From: Dokdonella fugitiva
GTDB lineage: Bacteria; Pseudomonadota; Gammaproteobacteria; Xanthomonadales; Rhodanobacteraceae
Direction: 5' to 3'
Assembly: GCF_004342425.1 (NCBI RefSeq)
Contig: NZ_SLWQ01000010.1
Span: forward strand, 1 to 64,000
Length of the DNA: 64,000 nt
In this document: positions 28,915 through 41,091 of the stretch, piece after piece
How positions within the stretch are numbered: position 1 is the first letter of the stretch
Layout of the letters: each line of letters begins with the position of its first letter
Program-made: the position numbers and the translations under genes
The notes under the pieces: model-generated
Seen by the model: the letters and a program-made list of their open reading frames with translations, nothing else
What the model was told of the DNA's origin: nothing
Databases searched by the model: none

Positions 28915-29382
28915 TCACTTGACGCGTTTGACGCGGACGCTGCAGCCGCAGCCGTCGACGTACATGAGCCAGCTGCCGAGCAGCATCGGCTTGATCTTGA
29001 CCTTGGGATTGTTGAACTTGCCGGTGTCGCGCGAACCCGATTCGGCCTGGGCCCACTGCTGGCCGTTCTCGAGCGTGAAGACGGTGTGCCCGCGCCAGCC
29101 TTCGAACGTTCCGACGATGCTCGATTCGATGTTCTCGCGCGCGCTGTCGTCCGGATAGAACACCGGCGCGCCACTCGAGGACACGTATTTGACGTTGCCG
29201 CCGCCGTGCGCCTCGATCCAGGCGTTGAGCCGGGCGAGCTCCTCCGGCGACAGCTTGTCGAGACCCGCGGCATGGAACTCCGCCTGCGACATGCGCTCCT
29301 CGAGCGTCGGCGCCTGCGTCTGCGCGCCGGCCACCGAGGCAGCAACGGTTAAGGTGAGGGCGAGGCTCGGGATCAGGCGCAT
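28915..29382 (-). CDS. Secreted protein of unknown function
   Basis: A 155-residue protein with a signal peptide (MRLIPSLALTLTVAASVAGA, then QTQAPTL). The mature part has an acidic helix (EERMSQAEFHAAGLDKLSPE, ending ELARLNAWIEAHG). The beta-rich C-terminal block contains IVGTFEGWRGHTVFTLENGQ, then WAQAESGS, PKVKIKP and GSWLMYVDGCGCSVRVKRVK. The FxGW...TVFTLENGQ pattern is familiar from short hypothetical exported proteins of Xanthomonadales, but no function is established to my knowledge. I chose ATG 29382 because it opens the signal peptide. A longer frame exists upstream without one. It is transcribed convergently to hrpA and divergently from the next gene. Confidence 0.75.
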   Translation of the reverse strand: MRLIPSLALTLTVAASVAGAQTQAPTLEERMSQAEFHAAGLDKLSPEELARLNAWIEAHGGGNVKYVSSSGAPVFYPDDSARENIESSIVGTFEGWRGHTVFTLENGQQWAQAESGSRDTGKFNNPKVKIKPMLLGSWLMYVDGCGCSVRVKRVK

Positions 29383-29474
29383 AGTTTCGTCGGCAGGTGG
29401 GCAGTCTGTGACCGCAACCGCAAAAATCCTTGACTTACGGGAACTTAACACGTGCACTTGAGCGCGCATCTGGA

Positions 29475-29502
29475 TACAATGCGGCGGGCCCAAGTGTAGC
29501 AT
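29475..29502 (+). promoter_or_regulatory. Candidate -10 elements in divergent intergenic region
   Basis: In the 261-bp region between two divergent secreted-protein genes, TACAAT (29475-29480) matches the -10 consensus at five of six bases and TAGCAT (29497-29502) repeats the element seen at 9002, 9768 and 11727. No well-spaced -35 was found. Either could serve the gene starting at 29644. Confidence 0.3.
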
Positions 29503-29643
29503 GAGCCGTTCGGATTTGGTCCGGCGACTCCAGTCGGGTGTGGTCGAACGAAGCCGTTCATGGTTCGTATAAGCGACGTGGTGGCGGCAAGCGGATTGCG
29601 CCGAGAACCAGAAACTCCGTTCCAGGTGAGAGTGAACATAGAG

Positions 29644-30843
29644 ATGTCCTTGAAGAACGCGTGTCCTGCTGCAACGGTCGCTGCACTGCTCCTGTCGACC
29701 ACTGCCGCCGCTTCACCGACGCTGATCATCAACGATGGCGCCGCCGTCGACGTGCAGACGTTCAGCTATGCGGGCGGCGCTGTCGGCGCGATGCTCGACG
29801 TGACCACCGAGGGTTACGCGATCTGCGCCAACGTCGGCCAGGCCCTGGCGACGCCGGTGTCGATGCAGGCGCATCACCCGCGCTGGACCATGCCGGTCGC
29901 GAACGACGTGCGCAACGTCACCTATACGAACGGCGTGCTGCGTGTGAACAAGGGCGTTTCCACGTTTTCTCCCGAAGGTTCGCTCGCCTGCCAGATGCGC
30001 GGGGCCAGCGGCGAGGTGTCCGCGCCGTTCAGCGGCTACGGCGACGGCCTTTTCCGCGACGGCTGGGAAGGCTATTCGTCTGTGCAGTTCGGCAACCTCG
30101 TGAACTGGCTGCCGGTCGACGACTTCTCCTGGTCCTCGCCGGACTGGCGCGTCGTGCCGAACGATGCCTGCACGTGGGACATGAATCCGAATACGCCGGC
30201 CGTGGCGGAAAGCGCGGTCTGCGCCGCCGCGACCGGCGTGCGGCCCGTCGACGGCGGCTCGCAGAACGATGCCCGCTTCGGCGACCGCGCGCCGACGATG
30301 TGGACGGCGACCACGGCCAGCAGCTTCATCTACCTGGCGCGCATCGACGCGCGTTTCGGTCCGCCGGACGGCGCGCCGAACAGCCATTTCCCGATCGGTA
30401 CGCCGCAGCGGCCGGACCAGGCGCAGTCGAGTTCCGTCGACGTCGTGATCCGCGACGCGTACGACTCGAACTATCTCCAGGCGAACGGTTCCTACTGCCT
30501 GCTGCGCAAGCTGCCGGCCGTGCTCGACGAGAACGTCTGCGCGAGCGAAGACGTCTATTACTCGCACGGGTTGAGCGGCACGAACAATCCGGACGGCATG
30601 CTCAATGAACGCATCCCGCTCGTGGCCGGCTTCAACACCGCGGCGTCGCTGTACGTCGCGGTCGTGCGCCAGAAGCGTGCCGGCGGCACCTCGGCGGGCT
30701 CGTGCCAGCCCTACAGCGCGATCGCCACGATCATCGACCCGGGCGTGGCGCGCAACGAGAACGGCGACGAGTTCATCGGCGACGACGTCGTGTTCGGCTT
30801 CCGCAACTCCGACAGCTTCGAGTGGATGGGCTGCGTTCCCTGA
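29644..30843 (+). CDS. Secreted protein of unknown function, about 400 aa
   Basis: A 399-residue protein starting with a signal peptide (MSLKNACPAATVAALLLST, then TAAASPTLII). The mature part is rich in aromatic and small residues with several Cys (CTWDMN, AVCAAATG, YCLLRKLP, NVCASED, GSCQPYSA, WMGCVP), suggesting disulphides after export. No catalytic motif or known domain is recognised. Segments such as FRDGWEGYSSVQFGNLVNWL and TMWTATTASSFIYLARID look like a beta-rich extracellular fold. The ATG at 29644 was preferred to an in-frame ATG at 29560 since it opens the signal sequence, but the ribosome site is poor. A strong terminator follows 24 bp after the stop, so this is a single-gene unit. 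Confidence 0.75.
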   Translation: MSLKNACPAATVAALLLSTTAAASPTLIINDGAAVDVQTFSYAGGAVGAMLDVTTEGYAICANVGQALATPVSMQAHHPRWTMPVANDVRNVTYTNGVLRVNKGVSTFSPEGSLACQMRGASGEVSAPFSGYGDGLFRDGWEGYSSVQFGNLVNWLPVDDFSWSSPDWRVVPNDACTWDMNPNTPAVAESAVCAAATGVRPVDGGSQNDARFGDRAPTMWTATTASSFIYLARIDARFGPPDGAPNSHFPIGTPQRPDQAQSSSVDVVIRDAYDSNYLQANGSYCLLRKLPAVLDENVCASEDVYYSHGLSGTNNPDGMLNERIPLVAGFNTAASLYVAVVRQKRAGGTSAGSCQPYSAIATIIDPGVARNENGDEFIGDDVVFGFRNSDSFEWMGCVP

Positions 30844-30867
30844 TCGGCGACATTCGCACAAGCCTCG

Positions 30868-30898
30868 CATCGGCGCCTGCGGGCGCCGATGTCTTTTT
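30868..30898 (+). terminator. Rho-independent terminator
   Basis: CATCGGCGCC (30868-30877) pairs perfectly with GGCGCCGATG (30882-30891) around TGCG, followed by TCTTTTT. It ends the secreted-protein gene at 29644-30843. The right arm contains the ATG at 30889 that would otherwise be the first in-frame start of relA. Confidence 0.9.
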
Positions 30899-30933
30899 CG
30901 AGGCTCGCCGAAACGCGGGACCGGGCGCGGGTC

Positions 30934-33198
<2,265 letters not shown>

Positions 33199-33342
33199 CG
33201 GCGGCCTCGTTCCGGCGGCCCTGCACGGTGTCGGCGCCCGCATGCGCGCCGCCGCGCCTGCTGATATGCTCGGGCGCCCGCCTGATGCGCGTTTGCGAGC
33301 CCCGCCAGCGTGGCCGGGCGCCGCAGCGGAAGTGACGCGACC

Positions 33343-35904
33343 GTGATCGAGATCCCCGGATACCGCATCCTGCGCCAGCTCGGCCGTGGCGGCATGGCCA
33401 CGGTCTACCTGGCGACGCAGGAGTCGGTCGAGCGCGACGTCGCGCTCAAGGTGATGTCGCCGGCGCTGCTGGTCGATCCGAATTTCGGCGAGCGTTTCCT
33501 GCGCGAGGCGCGCATCGCGGCCAAGCTGCACCATCGCCACGTGGTCGGCATCCACGACGTCGGCCACGCCGGCGACTGCCACTACATCGCGATGGAATAC
33601 CTCGCCGGTGGCGCGGTGCTGGCGAAGGACGGCAGCACGCGCGAACCCGCGTTCGCGCTGCGCGTCGCGCGCGAGATCGCCAGCGCGCTCAACTACGCGC
33701 ACGAGAAGGGCTTCGTGCACCGCGACGTGAAGCCCGACAACATCCTGCTGCGGGACGACGATTCGGCGGTGCTGACCGACTTCGGCATCGCGCGCGCGTT
33801 CGATTCGAGCCTGCGCATGACCAAGACCGGCGCGATCGTCGGCACGCCGCACTACATGAGCCCCGAGCAGGCCCGCGGTCGCCCGATCGACGGCCGCGCC
33901 GACCTGTACAGCCTCGGCATCGTGCTCTACGAGATGCTCGTCGGGCGCGTGCCTTACCACGCCGACGACTCGCTCGCGGTCGGCATCAAGCACATCACCG
34001 AGCCGGTGCCGCGCTTGCCGCGCGCGCTCGAGATGCTGCAACCGTTGCTCGACCGCCTGCTCGCGAAGGAGCCGGAGGAGCGTTACCAGACCGGCAACGA
34101 CGTCGCCGCGGCGATCGCCGAGTTCGAGCGACGCACGCCGATGGTGGTGCTGCGCGCGACCGCGGCCGGCGTCGACGACGATGCCTTGCCGTCGATGCGC
34201 CCGTACAGCGACACGCCCGCGCCCACGCCGATGCCCGCGTTCGCCGTCGACCCGCCCGAGCGCGGCGAGCGCGCCGACCGCCACGAGCGCCATGAGCGCA
34301 ACGAGCCGGCGATCGGGCGCATCGACCAGATCGTCGCGGCGCTCGACGCCGAGCCGATGCGTGCCGACCGCGAAGCACCGGCCGCACGCGCCGCCCGCAA
34401 GCCGCGGCGCCGACGCGGCGTCGGCACGCTCGTCGCGCTCGCCGTGATCTGCGTGGCCGGTTTCGCCGCCTGGCACTGGCAGGACTCGCTGCGCCGGCTG
34501 CTGCCGCGCACGGAATTCAACGACACGCTTGCGCGCGCGCAGCGCGCGCTCGAGGCGGGCCGCCTCACCGGCAACCAGGGCGACAGCGCGCGCGAACTGT
34601 TCCTCGCCGCGCGCGCGCAGGACCCCGACAACGACACGGCGCGACGCGGCCTCGACACGGTCGGGCGCAAACTGCTCGAACAGGGCGAAGCGGCGCTCGC
34701 GCAGGGCGACGTCGCCGCCGCGCAGGCGGCGCTCGACGCCGCCCGCGACCTGCTCGGTGGCGGCGCCGGCGTCGACCGCCTCGCGCAAGCGCTCAAGGAA
34801 CGCGACGCGAAGGGCGACGAGACGGCGCAGGCGCTCGAGCGCGCGGCCGCCGCGGTCGACGCGGGGCGGCTGTCCGGCGCCGACGGCGCCGCGGCGCTTT
34901 ACCAGCGCGTGCTCGACGGCGACCCCGGCAATGCCCTCGCCCAGGCGGGGCTGCGCAAGGTCGCCGATGCACTCGCGGCGCAGGCGCGCGCCGCGCTCGC
35001 GGCGAAGGACCTGGCCACCGCCGCCGCGCGCAGCGCCGAGATCTCGCGCGTGCTGCCGTCATGGCCCGGCCTGCCGCAGCTCAATGGTGAACTCGCGCAG
35101 GCGCGCGAAGCCGCGCGTGCGGCGCTCGAAGGCACGCTCGATCGCGCCGATGCGCAGGTGCGCGCGGGCGTGCTCGCGGGCAGCGAGGATTCCGCGCTCG
35201 AGCTCTATCGCGCCGTGCTCGAGGAGGATCCGGCGAGCGCCCGCGCGAAACAGGGCCTGCGCGCGGTCGCGCAGGCGTTCGTCGTACAGGCGAACGCGGC
35301 GATCGACGACGACAACGCGGACGAAGCCGGCCGCCTGCTCGACCAGGCGACGCGCCTCGCCGCCGACCTGCCCGACCTGCGCGCCGCGCGCGTGAACCTG
35401 CGTGAATTGCGCGAGAGGCTCGACATCGCCGCCGAGCGTCCGCCGATCACGCCCGCGCAGAGCGCGCAGATCCAGCGCCTGCTCGCCGACGCGACGCGCG
35501 CCGCCGCGGCCGGCAACCTGATCCTGCCGCCGGGCGACAGCGCCTACGACAAGTACCGCGCGGCGCTCGCGATCGACCGCGACAACCGCGACGCGCAGGC
35601 CGGCCTTGCGCGCCTGCCGATCCACGCCAAGGAACTGTTCGCGCAGGCGCTCACCGACGGCGCGCCGCAGCGCGCGCGCACGCAGCTCGACGCCGTGCGG
35701 CAGATCGCGCCCGAGGACGCCGCGATCGCCGGCATGAGCGAGAAGCTCGCGAACGCGTTCCTCGACCAGGCCGATGCGCGCATCGGCGAAGGGCGTCGCG
35801 CCGACGCGACGCGCGCGCTCGACGCCGCGCGCCAGCTCAGCCCCGCCAACCCGCGCATCGCGCCGCTCGAAGCGCGCCTGCGCGCGATGGACGCGAGGGG
35901 CTGA
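33343..35904 (+). CDS. Transmembrane Ser/Thr protein kinase with helical repeat tail
   Basis: An 853-residue Hanks-type kinase. The catalytic domain (about 7-265) has the glycine loop LGRGGMATVY, Lys36 (VALKVM), catalytic Asp128 in VHRDVKPDN, metal-binding Asp146 in DFG, the activation segment up to GTPHYMSPEQ, and DLYSLGIVLYEML. A charged linker, one membrane helix (about 361-379, LVALAVICVAGFAAWHW) and a 460-residue Ala/Arg-rich outside part follow. The tail has recurring units of about 80 residues (AQRALEAGRLTG, ALERAAAAVDAGRLSG, GTLDRADAQVRAGVLAG), TPR-like. The periplasmic tail probably senses an envelope signal. GTG 33343 has GGAAG 9 nt upstream. A TG-A-TATGCT extended -10 candidate lies at 33262-33270. 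Confidence 0.92.
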   Translation: MIEIPGYRILRQLGRGGMATVYLATQESVERDVALKVMSPALLVDPNFGERFLREARIAAKLHHRHVVGIHDVGHAGDCHYIAMEYLAGGAVLAKDGSTREPAFALRVAREIASALNYAHEKGFVHRDVKPDNILLRDDDSAVLTDFGIARAFDSSLRMTKTGAIVGTPHYMSPEQARGRPIDGRADLYSLGIVLYEMLVGRVPYHADDSLAVGIKHITEPVPRLPRALEMLQPLLDRLLAKEPEERYQTGNDVAAAIAEFERRTPMVVLRATAAGVDDDALPSMRPYSDTPAPTPMPAFAVDPPERGERADRHERHERNEPAIGRIDQIVAALDAEPMRADREAPAARAARKPRRRRGVGTLVALAVICVAGFAAWHWQDSLRRLLPRTEFNDTLARAQRALEAGRLTGNQGDSARELFLAARAQDPDNDTARRGLDTVGRKLLEQGEAALAQGDVAAAQAALDAARDLLGGGAGVDRLAQALKERDAKGDETAQALERAAAAVDAGRLSGADGAAALYQRVLDGDPGNALAQAGLRKVADALAAQARAALAAKDLATAAARSAEISRVLPSWPGLPQLNGELAQAREAARAALEGTLDRADAQVRAGVLAGSEDSALELYRAVLEEDPASARAKQGLRAVAQAFVVQANAAIDDDNADEAGRLLDQATRLAADLPDLRAARVNLRELRERLDIAAERPPITPAQSAQIQRLLADATRAAAAGNLILPPGDSAYDKYRAALAIDRDNRDAQAGLARLPIHAKELFAQALTDGAPQRARTQLDAVRQIAPEDAAIAGMSEKLANAFLDQADARIGEGRRADATRALDAARQLSPANPRIAPLEARLRAMDARG

Positions 35905-35908
35905 CGCC

Positions 35909-36700
35909 ATGTGCCTGCTGCTCGTCGCCGTCGACGCCGCGCCCGGACTGCCGCTGCTCGTGCTCGGCAACCGCGACGAATACCACGGCCGCGACAGCGC
36001 GCCGGCCGCGTGCTGGGACGAGGACAAGCGCGTCGTCGGCGGGCGCGACCTCGTCGCCGGCGGCTCCTGGCTCGCGCTGCGCAACGATGGCCGCTTCGCC
36101 GCGGTGACGAACCTGCGCACGGGCGTGCCCGCGACCGCGCCGAAATCGCGTGGTTCGCTGGTACGCAATTTCATGCTCGGCGACGCGACGCCGGTGGTCT
36201 ACCTCGACCTGCTGCGCACGCAGATCGGCGACTACGGCCCGTTCAACCTCGTCGTCGGCGATCGCGATGGCGTGTTCGCGCTCGGCAGCTCCGAAGGCTT
36301 CGTGCGCCCGCTGCGGCGCGGCGTGCACGTGATCAGCAACGGCGCGATCGGCGTGCATTGGCCGAAGACCGAGCGCCTGCAGCGTCGCTTCGGCGAGCTC
36401 GTGCGCAACGGCGTCGTCAACGACGAGGCGAGCGTGCTCGACCTGCTGCTCGACGAGACGGCCCCGGCCGACGAGGAACTGCCCGACACCGGCGTCGGCC
36501 TCGACCTCGAACGCCGCCTCGCGCCGATCTTCATCCGCGGCGACCGCTACGGCACGCGCGCGGGCAGCCTGCTCGTGCGCCACCAGGACGGTTCGGTCGC
36601 GTTGCGCGAGCGCCGCTTCGGGCCGGACGGGCGCGCCGACGGCGAGGATCGCTGGGCCGCGCTGGCGAACGCCGCGTTCGAGCCCACCGCGGCGTTCTGA
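35909..36700 (+). CDS. TANGO2/NRDE-family protein
   Basis: A 263-residue protein of the NRDE (TANGO2) family. It opens with MCLLLVAVD and the namesake motif LVLGNRDEYHGRDSAPA (about 17-33). Other conserved blocks are VVGGRDLVAGGSWLAL and RFAAVTNLRTG, then GPFNLVVGD and VHVISNGAIGVHWPKTERL. The N-terminal Cys2 after the initiator Met and the Ntn-like layout suggest a hydrolase-type fold, but the bacterial activity is not established; eukaryotic homologs affect Golgi and lipid or haem handling. It starts 4 bp after the kinase gene with GAGGGG upstream, so it is co-transcribed with it. It ends 5 bp from the convergent glycosyltransferase gene. Confidence 0.88.
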   Translation: MCLLLVAVDAAPGLPLLVLGNRDEYHGRDSAPAACWDEDKRVVGGRDLVAGGSWLALRNDGRFAAVTNLRTGVPATAPKSRGSLVRNFMLGDATPVVYLDLLRTQIGDYGPFNLVVGDRDGVFALGSSEGFVRPLRRGVHVISNGAIGVHWPKTERLQRRFGELVRNGVVNDEASVLDLLLDETAPADEELPDTGVGLDLERRLAPIFIRGDRYGTRAGSLLVRHQDGSVALRERRFGPDGRADGEDRWAALANAAFEPTAAF

Positions 36701-36705
36701 CCGCT

Positions 36706-39700
36706 TCAGCGATCGAACAGCTTCTGCACCGCGGCGCGCGCCGCGGCGAACGAGAAGTGGCGTTCGACATTGGCCAGGCCGTTCGCGGACAGCGTGTTCC
36801 ACAGCGACTCGTCGCCGTACAGCCGCACGATCGCGGCCGCGAACGCGGCGGGCTCGTCGGCGACGAGCACGTCCTCGCCCCCGCGCACGTGCATGCCTTC
36901 GACCGCGGCCGAGGTCGCGACCACGGGCAGGCCGCAGCTCATCGCCATGTTGACCTTGCCCTTGACGCCGGCGCCGTAGCGCAGGGGCGCGATCGAGACG
37001 CGGCAGCCGTCCATGTACGGCAGGATGTCCTCGACGAAACCGTGCACGATCACCTGATCGTCGGCGAGCGCGCGGATCGATTCGGGCACGCGGCTGCCGA
37101 TCACGTGCACGCGCACGTCCGGCAGCGCGGCGCGCACGTGCGGGAACACCTCGCGGACGAACCACGTCACCGCATCGGTGTTCGGCGGATGCTGGAAGCC
37201 GCCGACGAAGACGAGGTCGCGACGGTCGCCGAACGGGCGGCGGCAGCCGTACACCTCGTGCACGTTCGACAGCACCTCGACGCGCGCGCCGGGTGCGTCC
37301 TGCGCGAGCAGGGCCTGCTCGACCGGGCTGACCACGAGCGTGACGTCGCATTCGCGGATGAGCCTCAGCTCCTGCGCGCGCGTCGCGGCGGCGTGGCGCG
37401 CGAGCGCGCCGTCGCCGGACAGTTCCGCCGCGCGCTGCTCGCGCAGGTAGTGCAGGTCGACCGTGTCGAAGGCGACGCGCGCCTGCGGCGCGTGCAGGCG
37501 CACGAGGCCGAGGTAGGACGCGGCGACGTAATGGCGCGAGAGGATCACGAGGTCGAACTCGCGGCCGCGCTCGCGCAGCAGCTTGAGCGGATCCTGCGCG
37601 TACGGCGCATACAACGCCTCGACCCCGAGCTCCTGCAGCGCGGGCGTGTAGCGTTCGACCCAGAGGCGGTTTTCCGGCAGGAAACTCGTCTGGCAGCCGA
37701 GGTCGGCGAGCACGCGCATGAGGTTGACCATGCGCAGCGAGCCCGAGTCATGATCGGGCATCGGCGTGGTCGCGTCGACGACGAGCACGCGGTGCCGGGC
37801 GCGATGGGTGGCGGCGACGGTGATCGGCGTACCGGGCCTGGGCTGGCGCGCGAGCGCATCCTTCCATTTCAGGACGAACTTCTCGCGGTTGACGACCTGG
37901 TAGCGCTTGGTGCCGCTCGCGGTGTCGGTGCCGGAAGTGACGCCCTCGAAGTGGATGACGACCGACGCGGGTTCGACGTGCACCTCGAGCCCGGCCGCGC
38001 GCACCGCGAACGCGAGATCGGTGTCCTCGTAGTAGGCGGGCGCATAACGCGTGTCGAACCGGCCGAGCCGATCGAACAGCTCGCGCCGGAGCAGGATCGC
38101 CGCGCCGGAACAGTAGTCCACTTCACGCCTGAACGAATAACGCGGGTCGTCCGGGTCGCCGAAGCGGCCGACGTTCCAGCCCGACCCGTCGTCGAACACG
38201 ATGCCGCCCGCTTCCTGCAGGCGGCCGTCCGGATAGACGAGCTTCGATCCGACCATGCCGCAGCGCGGCGTGCCCTCGATGCAGCGCACGAGCGCGTCGA
38301 GCCAACCCGCGGTGACGACCGTGTCGTTGTTGAGGAACAGCACGTATTCGCCGCGGGCTTCGGCCGCGCCGGCGTTGCACGAGCCGATGAAGCCGAGGTT
38401 GTGCGCGTTGCGGATCGCGCGGATGCCGCCGACGCCGGCGAGCCGCTGCGGCGTCGCGTCGCCCGAGCCGTCGTCGACGACGATGACCTCGAACGGCGTC
38501 TCGCCCGCGTGCTCGCCGAGCGAGCGCAGGCAGGCGAGCGTATAGGCGACCTTGTTGTAGACCGGGATCACGATCGACACGCGCGGCGCGTCGCTGGTCG
38601 GCAGCGCGAACGGCGTCGCGTCGTCCTTCGGCTCGGCATAAGTCGCGCGCGGGCGCGCCGGACCGCTGCCGCGCAGCTCCTGCAGGATGCGCGCGAGCGT
38701 GCCGGCGAGGCCGCGCTGGGCGAGGCTGCCGCGCGTGCGCGCGAACGCGCTGCGCGTGCGCGCGAGGCGGAACGCGAGCGATTCGCGCAAGCCGCGCACG
38801 CGTGCGTTCGCGCGGCGCAGCGGTGCGGTGATGCGCCACGACGTGCTTGCGAGCACCTGCTCGTGGACCGGCTTGATCGCCTGCAACTCCTCGTCGAGCG
38901 CGAGCGCCCAGCGCGTGCGGTCGTCGAACTCGCGCCGCAGCTGCGCAAGCTCGCGATCGAGCGCATGGCCCCAGTCGCCGCGGCGTTCGCTTTCCCTGCT
39001 CGCCTCGCGCAGCTGCGTCGCGAGCGTGTCGGCCCTTGCGCGCGAGCGGCGCAACGCGTCCGCCTCGACCGCGGCCTCGAGCAGGGCGGCATCGGCCTCG
39101 CCGAGCGGGTAGCGCAACGGACGCCGTGGCGGCAACGCGAGTACGCGCTGGTAGGCCGCGGCCATGTCCTCGATCGTGTCGGCGGCAGGCGCCCGTGCGC
39201 GCACGCGCGCGAGCGCGGCGCGGTCGTTGGCGAGCGCGCCGATGCGCGCGACGAGCGCGTCGGCATTGGCTTCGACGAGGAAACCGTCGCGACCGTCCTC
39301 GATGCGCTCGGCCAGCGCGCCGACGCGCGTCGCGACGACCGGGATGCCGAGGCTGCGCAGTTCCGACAGCGCATAGCTGAAGGTCTCGGCGACGGTCGGC
39401 AGCAGCAGCGCCGCGTCCGGCTGCAGCCGCGCGAGCAGCGCGGGCAACTCGTCGCGGCGGTAGTCGAGCAGCACGTGCACGCCGCGTTCGCCGAACAGCG
39501 CGTGTGCGTCGGCGCCGGCGCCGAGCAGGAACAGCTCCGCGTGTTCACGCAATGCGGGCAGGGCGGCGGCGAGCAGTTGCGCACCCTTGCCCTTGCGCAC
39601 GCGGCCGGCCATGACGAGGCGGAGGCGTTCGCGCGCGGGCGGCGCGCCCACGCGGGGGCTGTCATCCGGCCATGCGGCGAGGCCGTGCGCGATCACGTGC

Positions 39701-41091
39701 GAAGGGAGCGCGGCGAGTTCGGGCGCGAGGCGCAACTGGTTCGCGAGTGCCGATCTGCTCGGCGCGACGAGCGTCGCGCGCGCGCCGAGCGCGGCGGCGA
39801 CGAAGGCGTCGCGCACGTGGCGCCAGTGCGCGGGATCACGGTTCGCGAATTCGCCGTCGTCGCCCTGCGCGGCGAGGTCGTCGGCGCGCTGCGCGTCGTC
39901 GAAGCGCAGCGCCGCGTCGCCGAAGTCGCGATGCAGGGTCGGCCAGAGCGGGTAGTGGTCGTGCACGACGCAGGTGGTCGGCAGGCCGGTGCGCAGCGCG
40001 TCGAGGCTGTGGCCGATCAGCGAGGAGACGAACACCGCGTCGATGCAATGGGTGCGCACCACCTCGCCCAGCAGCTCGCGATACGTGCGGTCGGCGAGCG
40101 CGGTGTCGGCGATCGGGCGCGGCAGCGGCCAACGGCGCAGCGGCGGCCCCGCCATCGAACCGTCGAGCAGCTCGAGCCATTCGCCGTGGCGACGGCGCGC
40201 GAAGCTGCCGCGCGCGACGAGCACGAGGTGGTGTGCGTGCGTGTCCGCCCTGGCGAAGTCGCGCACCCAGCGCTCGGCGCCGCCGCCCCAGCCGTGCAGC
40301 ACGTGCAGGATCACCGGCTTCGCGTCGAGGCCCGGCCGGACCGGCTCCACCGTCGTCGCGAGCGCGGCGGCGATGCGCTCGCGCAGCGGATCGAGGGGCG
40401 AGGGTGGCGGCTGATCACGTGGATCGTTCTCGTCCTGGCGCGCGCGAGGCGTCGCGGCGCCGCCGCCGACATGGAGATGGTCGAGCACGACGATGCGCAG
40501 GCCTGCCGCATCGAGCGCGTCGCGGTCGGCGACGTCCGCGGCACCGAGGCGCGCGAGGCGTTCGCCGTGCCAGGCGGAGATCGGGCTGCTCGCGGATGGC
40601 AGCGGGTCGTCGAGGAGTGCCTTTTGCGAATGCGCGAAGCACAGCGCATCGATGCGCGCGGGCGTCGCGTCGGTGGTCGTTCCGCGGGGGAGCGGCCGAC
40701 GCCCGGCGTCGTCGAGCGGTCGTGCGCCGACGACATCGGCGGCATCGAGCGCGCGCAGCAGGCGTTCGCAGGCGAAGTCGGGCAGCACCGCGTGCGCATC
40801 GACGAGCACGAGATGCTCATTGGCGAAGCGCCGGCGCGCTTCGCGGAGGATGTCGCTTTCGGTCGCGTATTCGCCGATCTCCGGCACGCGCTCGATGTCG
40901 TTCCACTCGACCGCCGTCGCGCAGGCGCCGAACAGGGCGATGCGCGCGCGTGCGGGCAGGCGGTCGCGCAGCGCGTCCAGCCGCGCCGCCGACGTGGCCG
41001 CGCGCGCATGGATGCACACGCGCAGCGGCGCCTCGCGCAGCGCCGGTTCGTCGTTCGCGGATGGCGCGGCGGCAAACGGGCTGGCAGGCAT
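36706..41091 (-). CDS. Tri-glycosyltransferase fusion protein (GT4-GT2-GT4 type)
   Basis: A 1461-residue protein. Residues 1-250 include a possible incomplete transferase-like segment (HLVLVDAHAVLPDFACERLL). A GT-B transferase runs from about 257 (KPVILHVLHGWGGGAERW) to 620, with VMAGRVRKGKGAQ and the PTVAETFSYALSELRSLGIP block. A helical linker (about 660-800) follows. A GT-A domain of the GT2 type (about 835-1085) has VSIVIPVYNKVAYTLACLRS, VVDDGSGD, the metal-binding LFLNNDTVV and YYEDTDLAFAVRAAG. A second GT-B (about 1100-1461) ends YGAGVKGKVNMAMSCGLPVV. It probably builds a surface glycan such as O-antigen or exopolysaccharide. ATG 41091 has GGAG 6-7 nt upstream; an upstream extension of 63 codons lacks support. 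No other glycan genes are adjacent. Confidence 0.9.
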   Translation of the reverse strand: MPASPFAAAPSANDEPALREAPLRVCIHARAATSAARLDALRDRLPARARIALFGACATAVEWNDIERVPEIGEYATESDILREARRRFANEHLVLVDAHAVLPDFACERLLRALDAADVVGARPLDDAGRRPLPRGTTTDATPARIDALCFAHSQKALLDDPLPSASSPISAWHGERLARLGAADVADRDALDAAGLRIVVLDHLHVGGGAATPRARQDENDPRDQPPPSPLDPLRERIAAALATTVEPVRPGLDAKPVILHVLHGWGGGAERWVRDFARADTHAHHLVLVARGSFARRRHGEWLELLDGSMAGPPLRRWPLPRPIADTALADRTYRELLGEVVRTHCIDAVFVSSLIGHSLDALRTGLPTTCVVHDHYPLWPTLHRDFGDAALRFDDAQRADDLAAQGDDGEFANRDPAHWRHVRDAFVAAALGARATLVAPSRSALANQLRLAPELAALPSHVIAHGLAAWPDDSPRVGAPPARERLRLVMAGRVRKGKGAQLLAAALPALREHAELFLLGAGADAHALFGERGVHVLLDYRRDELPALLARLQPDAALLLPTVAETFSYALSELRSLGIPVVATRVGALAERIEDGRDGFLVEANADALVARIGALANDRAALARVRARAPAADTIEDMAAAYQRVLALPPRRPLRYPLGEADAALLEAAVEADALRRSRARADTLATQLREASRESERRGDWGHALDRELAQLRREFDDRTRWALALDEELQAIKPVHEQVLASTSWRITAPLRRANARVRGLRESLAFRLARTRSAFARTRGSLAQRGLAGTLARILQELRGSGPARPRATYAEPKDDATPFALPTSDAPRVSIVIPVYNKVAYTLACLRSLGEHAGETPFEVIVVDDGSGDATPQRLAGVGGIRAIRNAHNLGFIGSCNAGAAEARGEYVLFLNNDTVVTAGWLDALVRCIEGTPRCGMVGSKLVYPDGRLQEAGGIVFDDGSGWNVGRFGDPDDPRYSFRREVDYCSGAAILLRRELFDRLGRFDTRYAPAYYEDTDLAFAVRAAGLEVHVEPASVVIHFEGVTSGTDTASGTKRYQVVNREKFVLKWKDALARQPRPGTPITVAATHRARHRVLVVDATTPMPDHDSGSLRMVNLMRVLADLGCQTSFLPENRLWVERYTPALQELGVEALYAPYAQDPLKLLRERGREFDLVILSRHYVAASYLGLVRLHAPQARVAFDTVDLHYLREQRAAELSGDGALARHAAATRAQELRLIRECDVTLVVSPVEQALLAQDAPGARVEVLSNVHEVYGCRRPFGDRRDLVFVGGFQHPPNTDAVTWFVREVFPHVRAALPDVRVHVIGSRVPESIRALADDQVIVHGFVEDILPYMDGCRVSIAPLRYGAGVKGKVNMAMSCGLPVVATSAAVEGMHVRGGEDVLVADEPAAFAAAIVRLYGDESLWNTLSANGLANVERHFSFAAARAAVQKLFDR

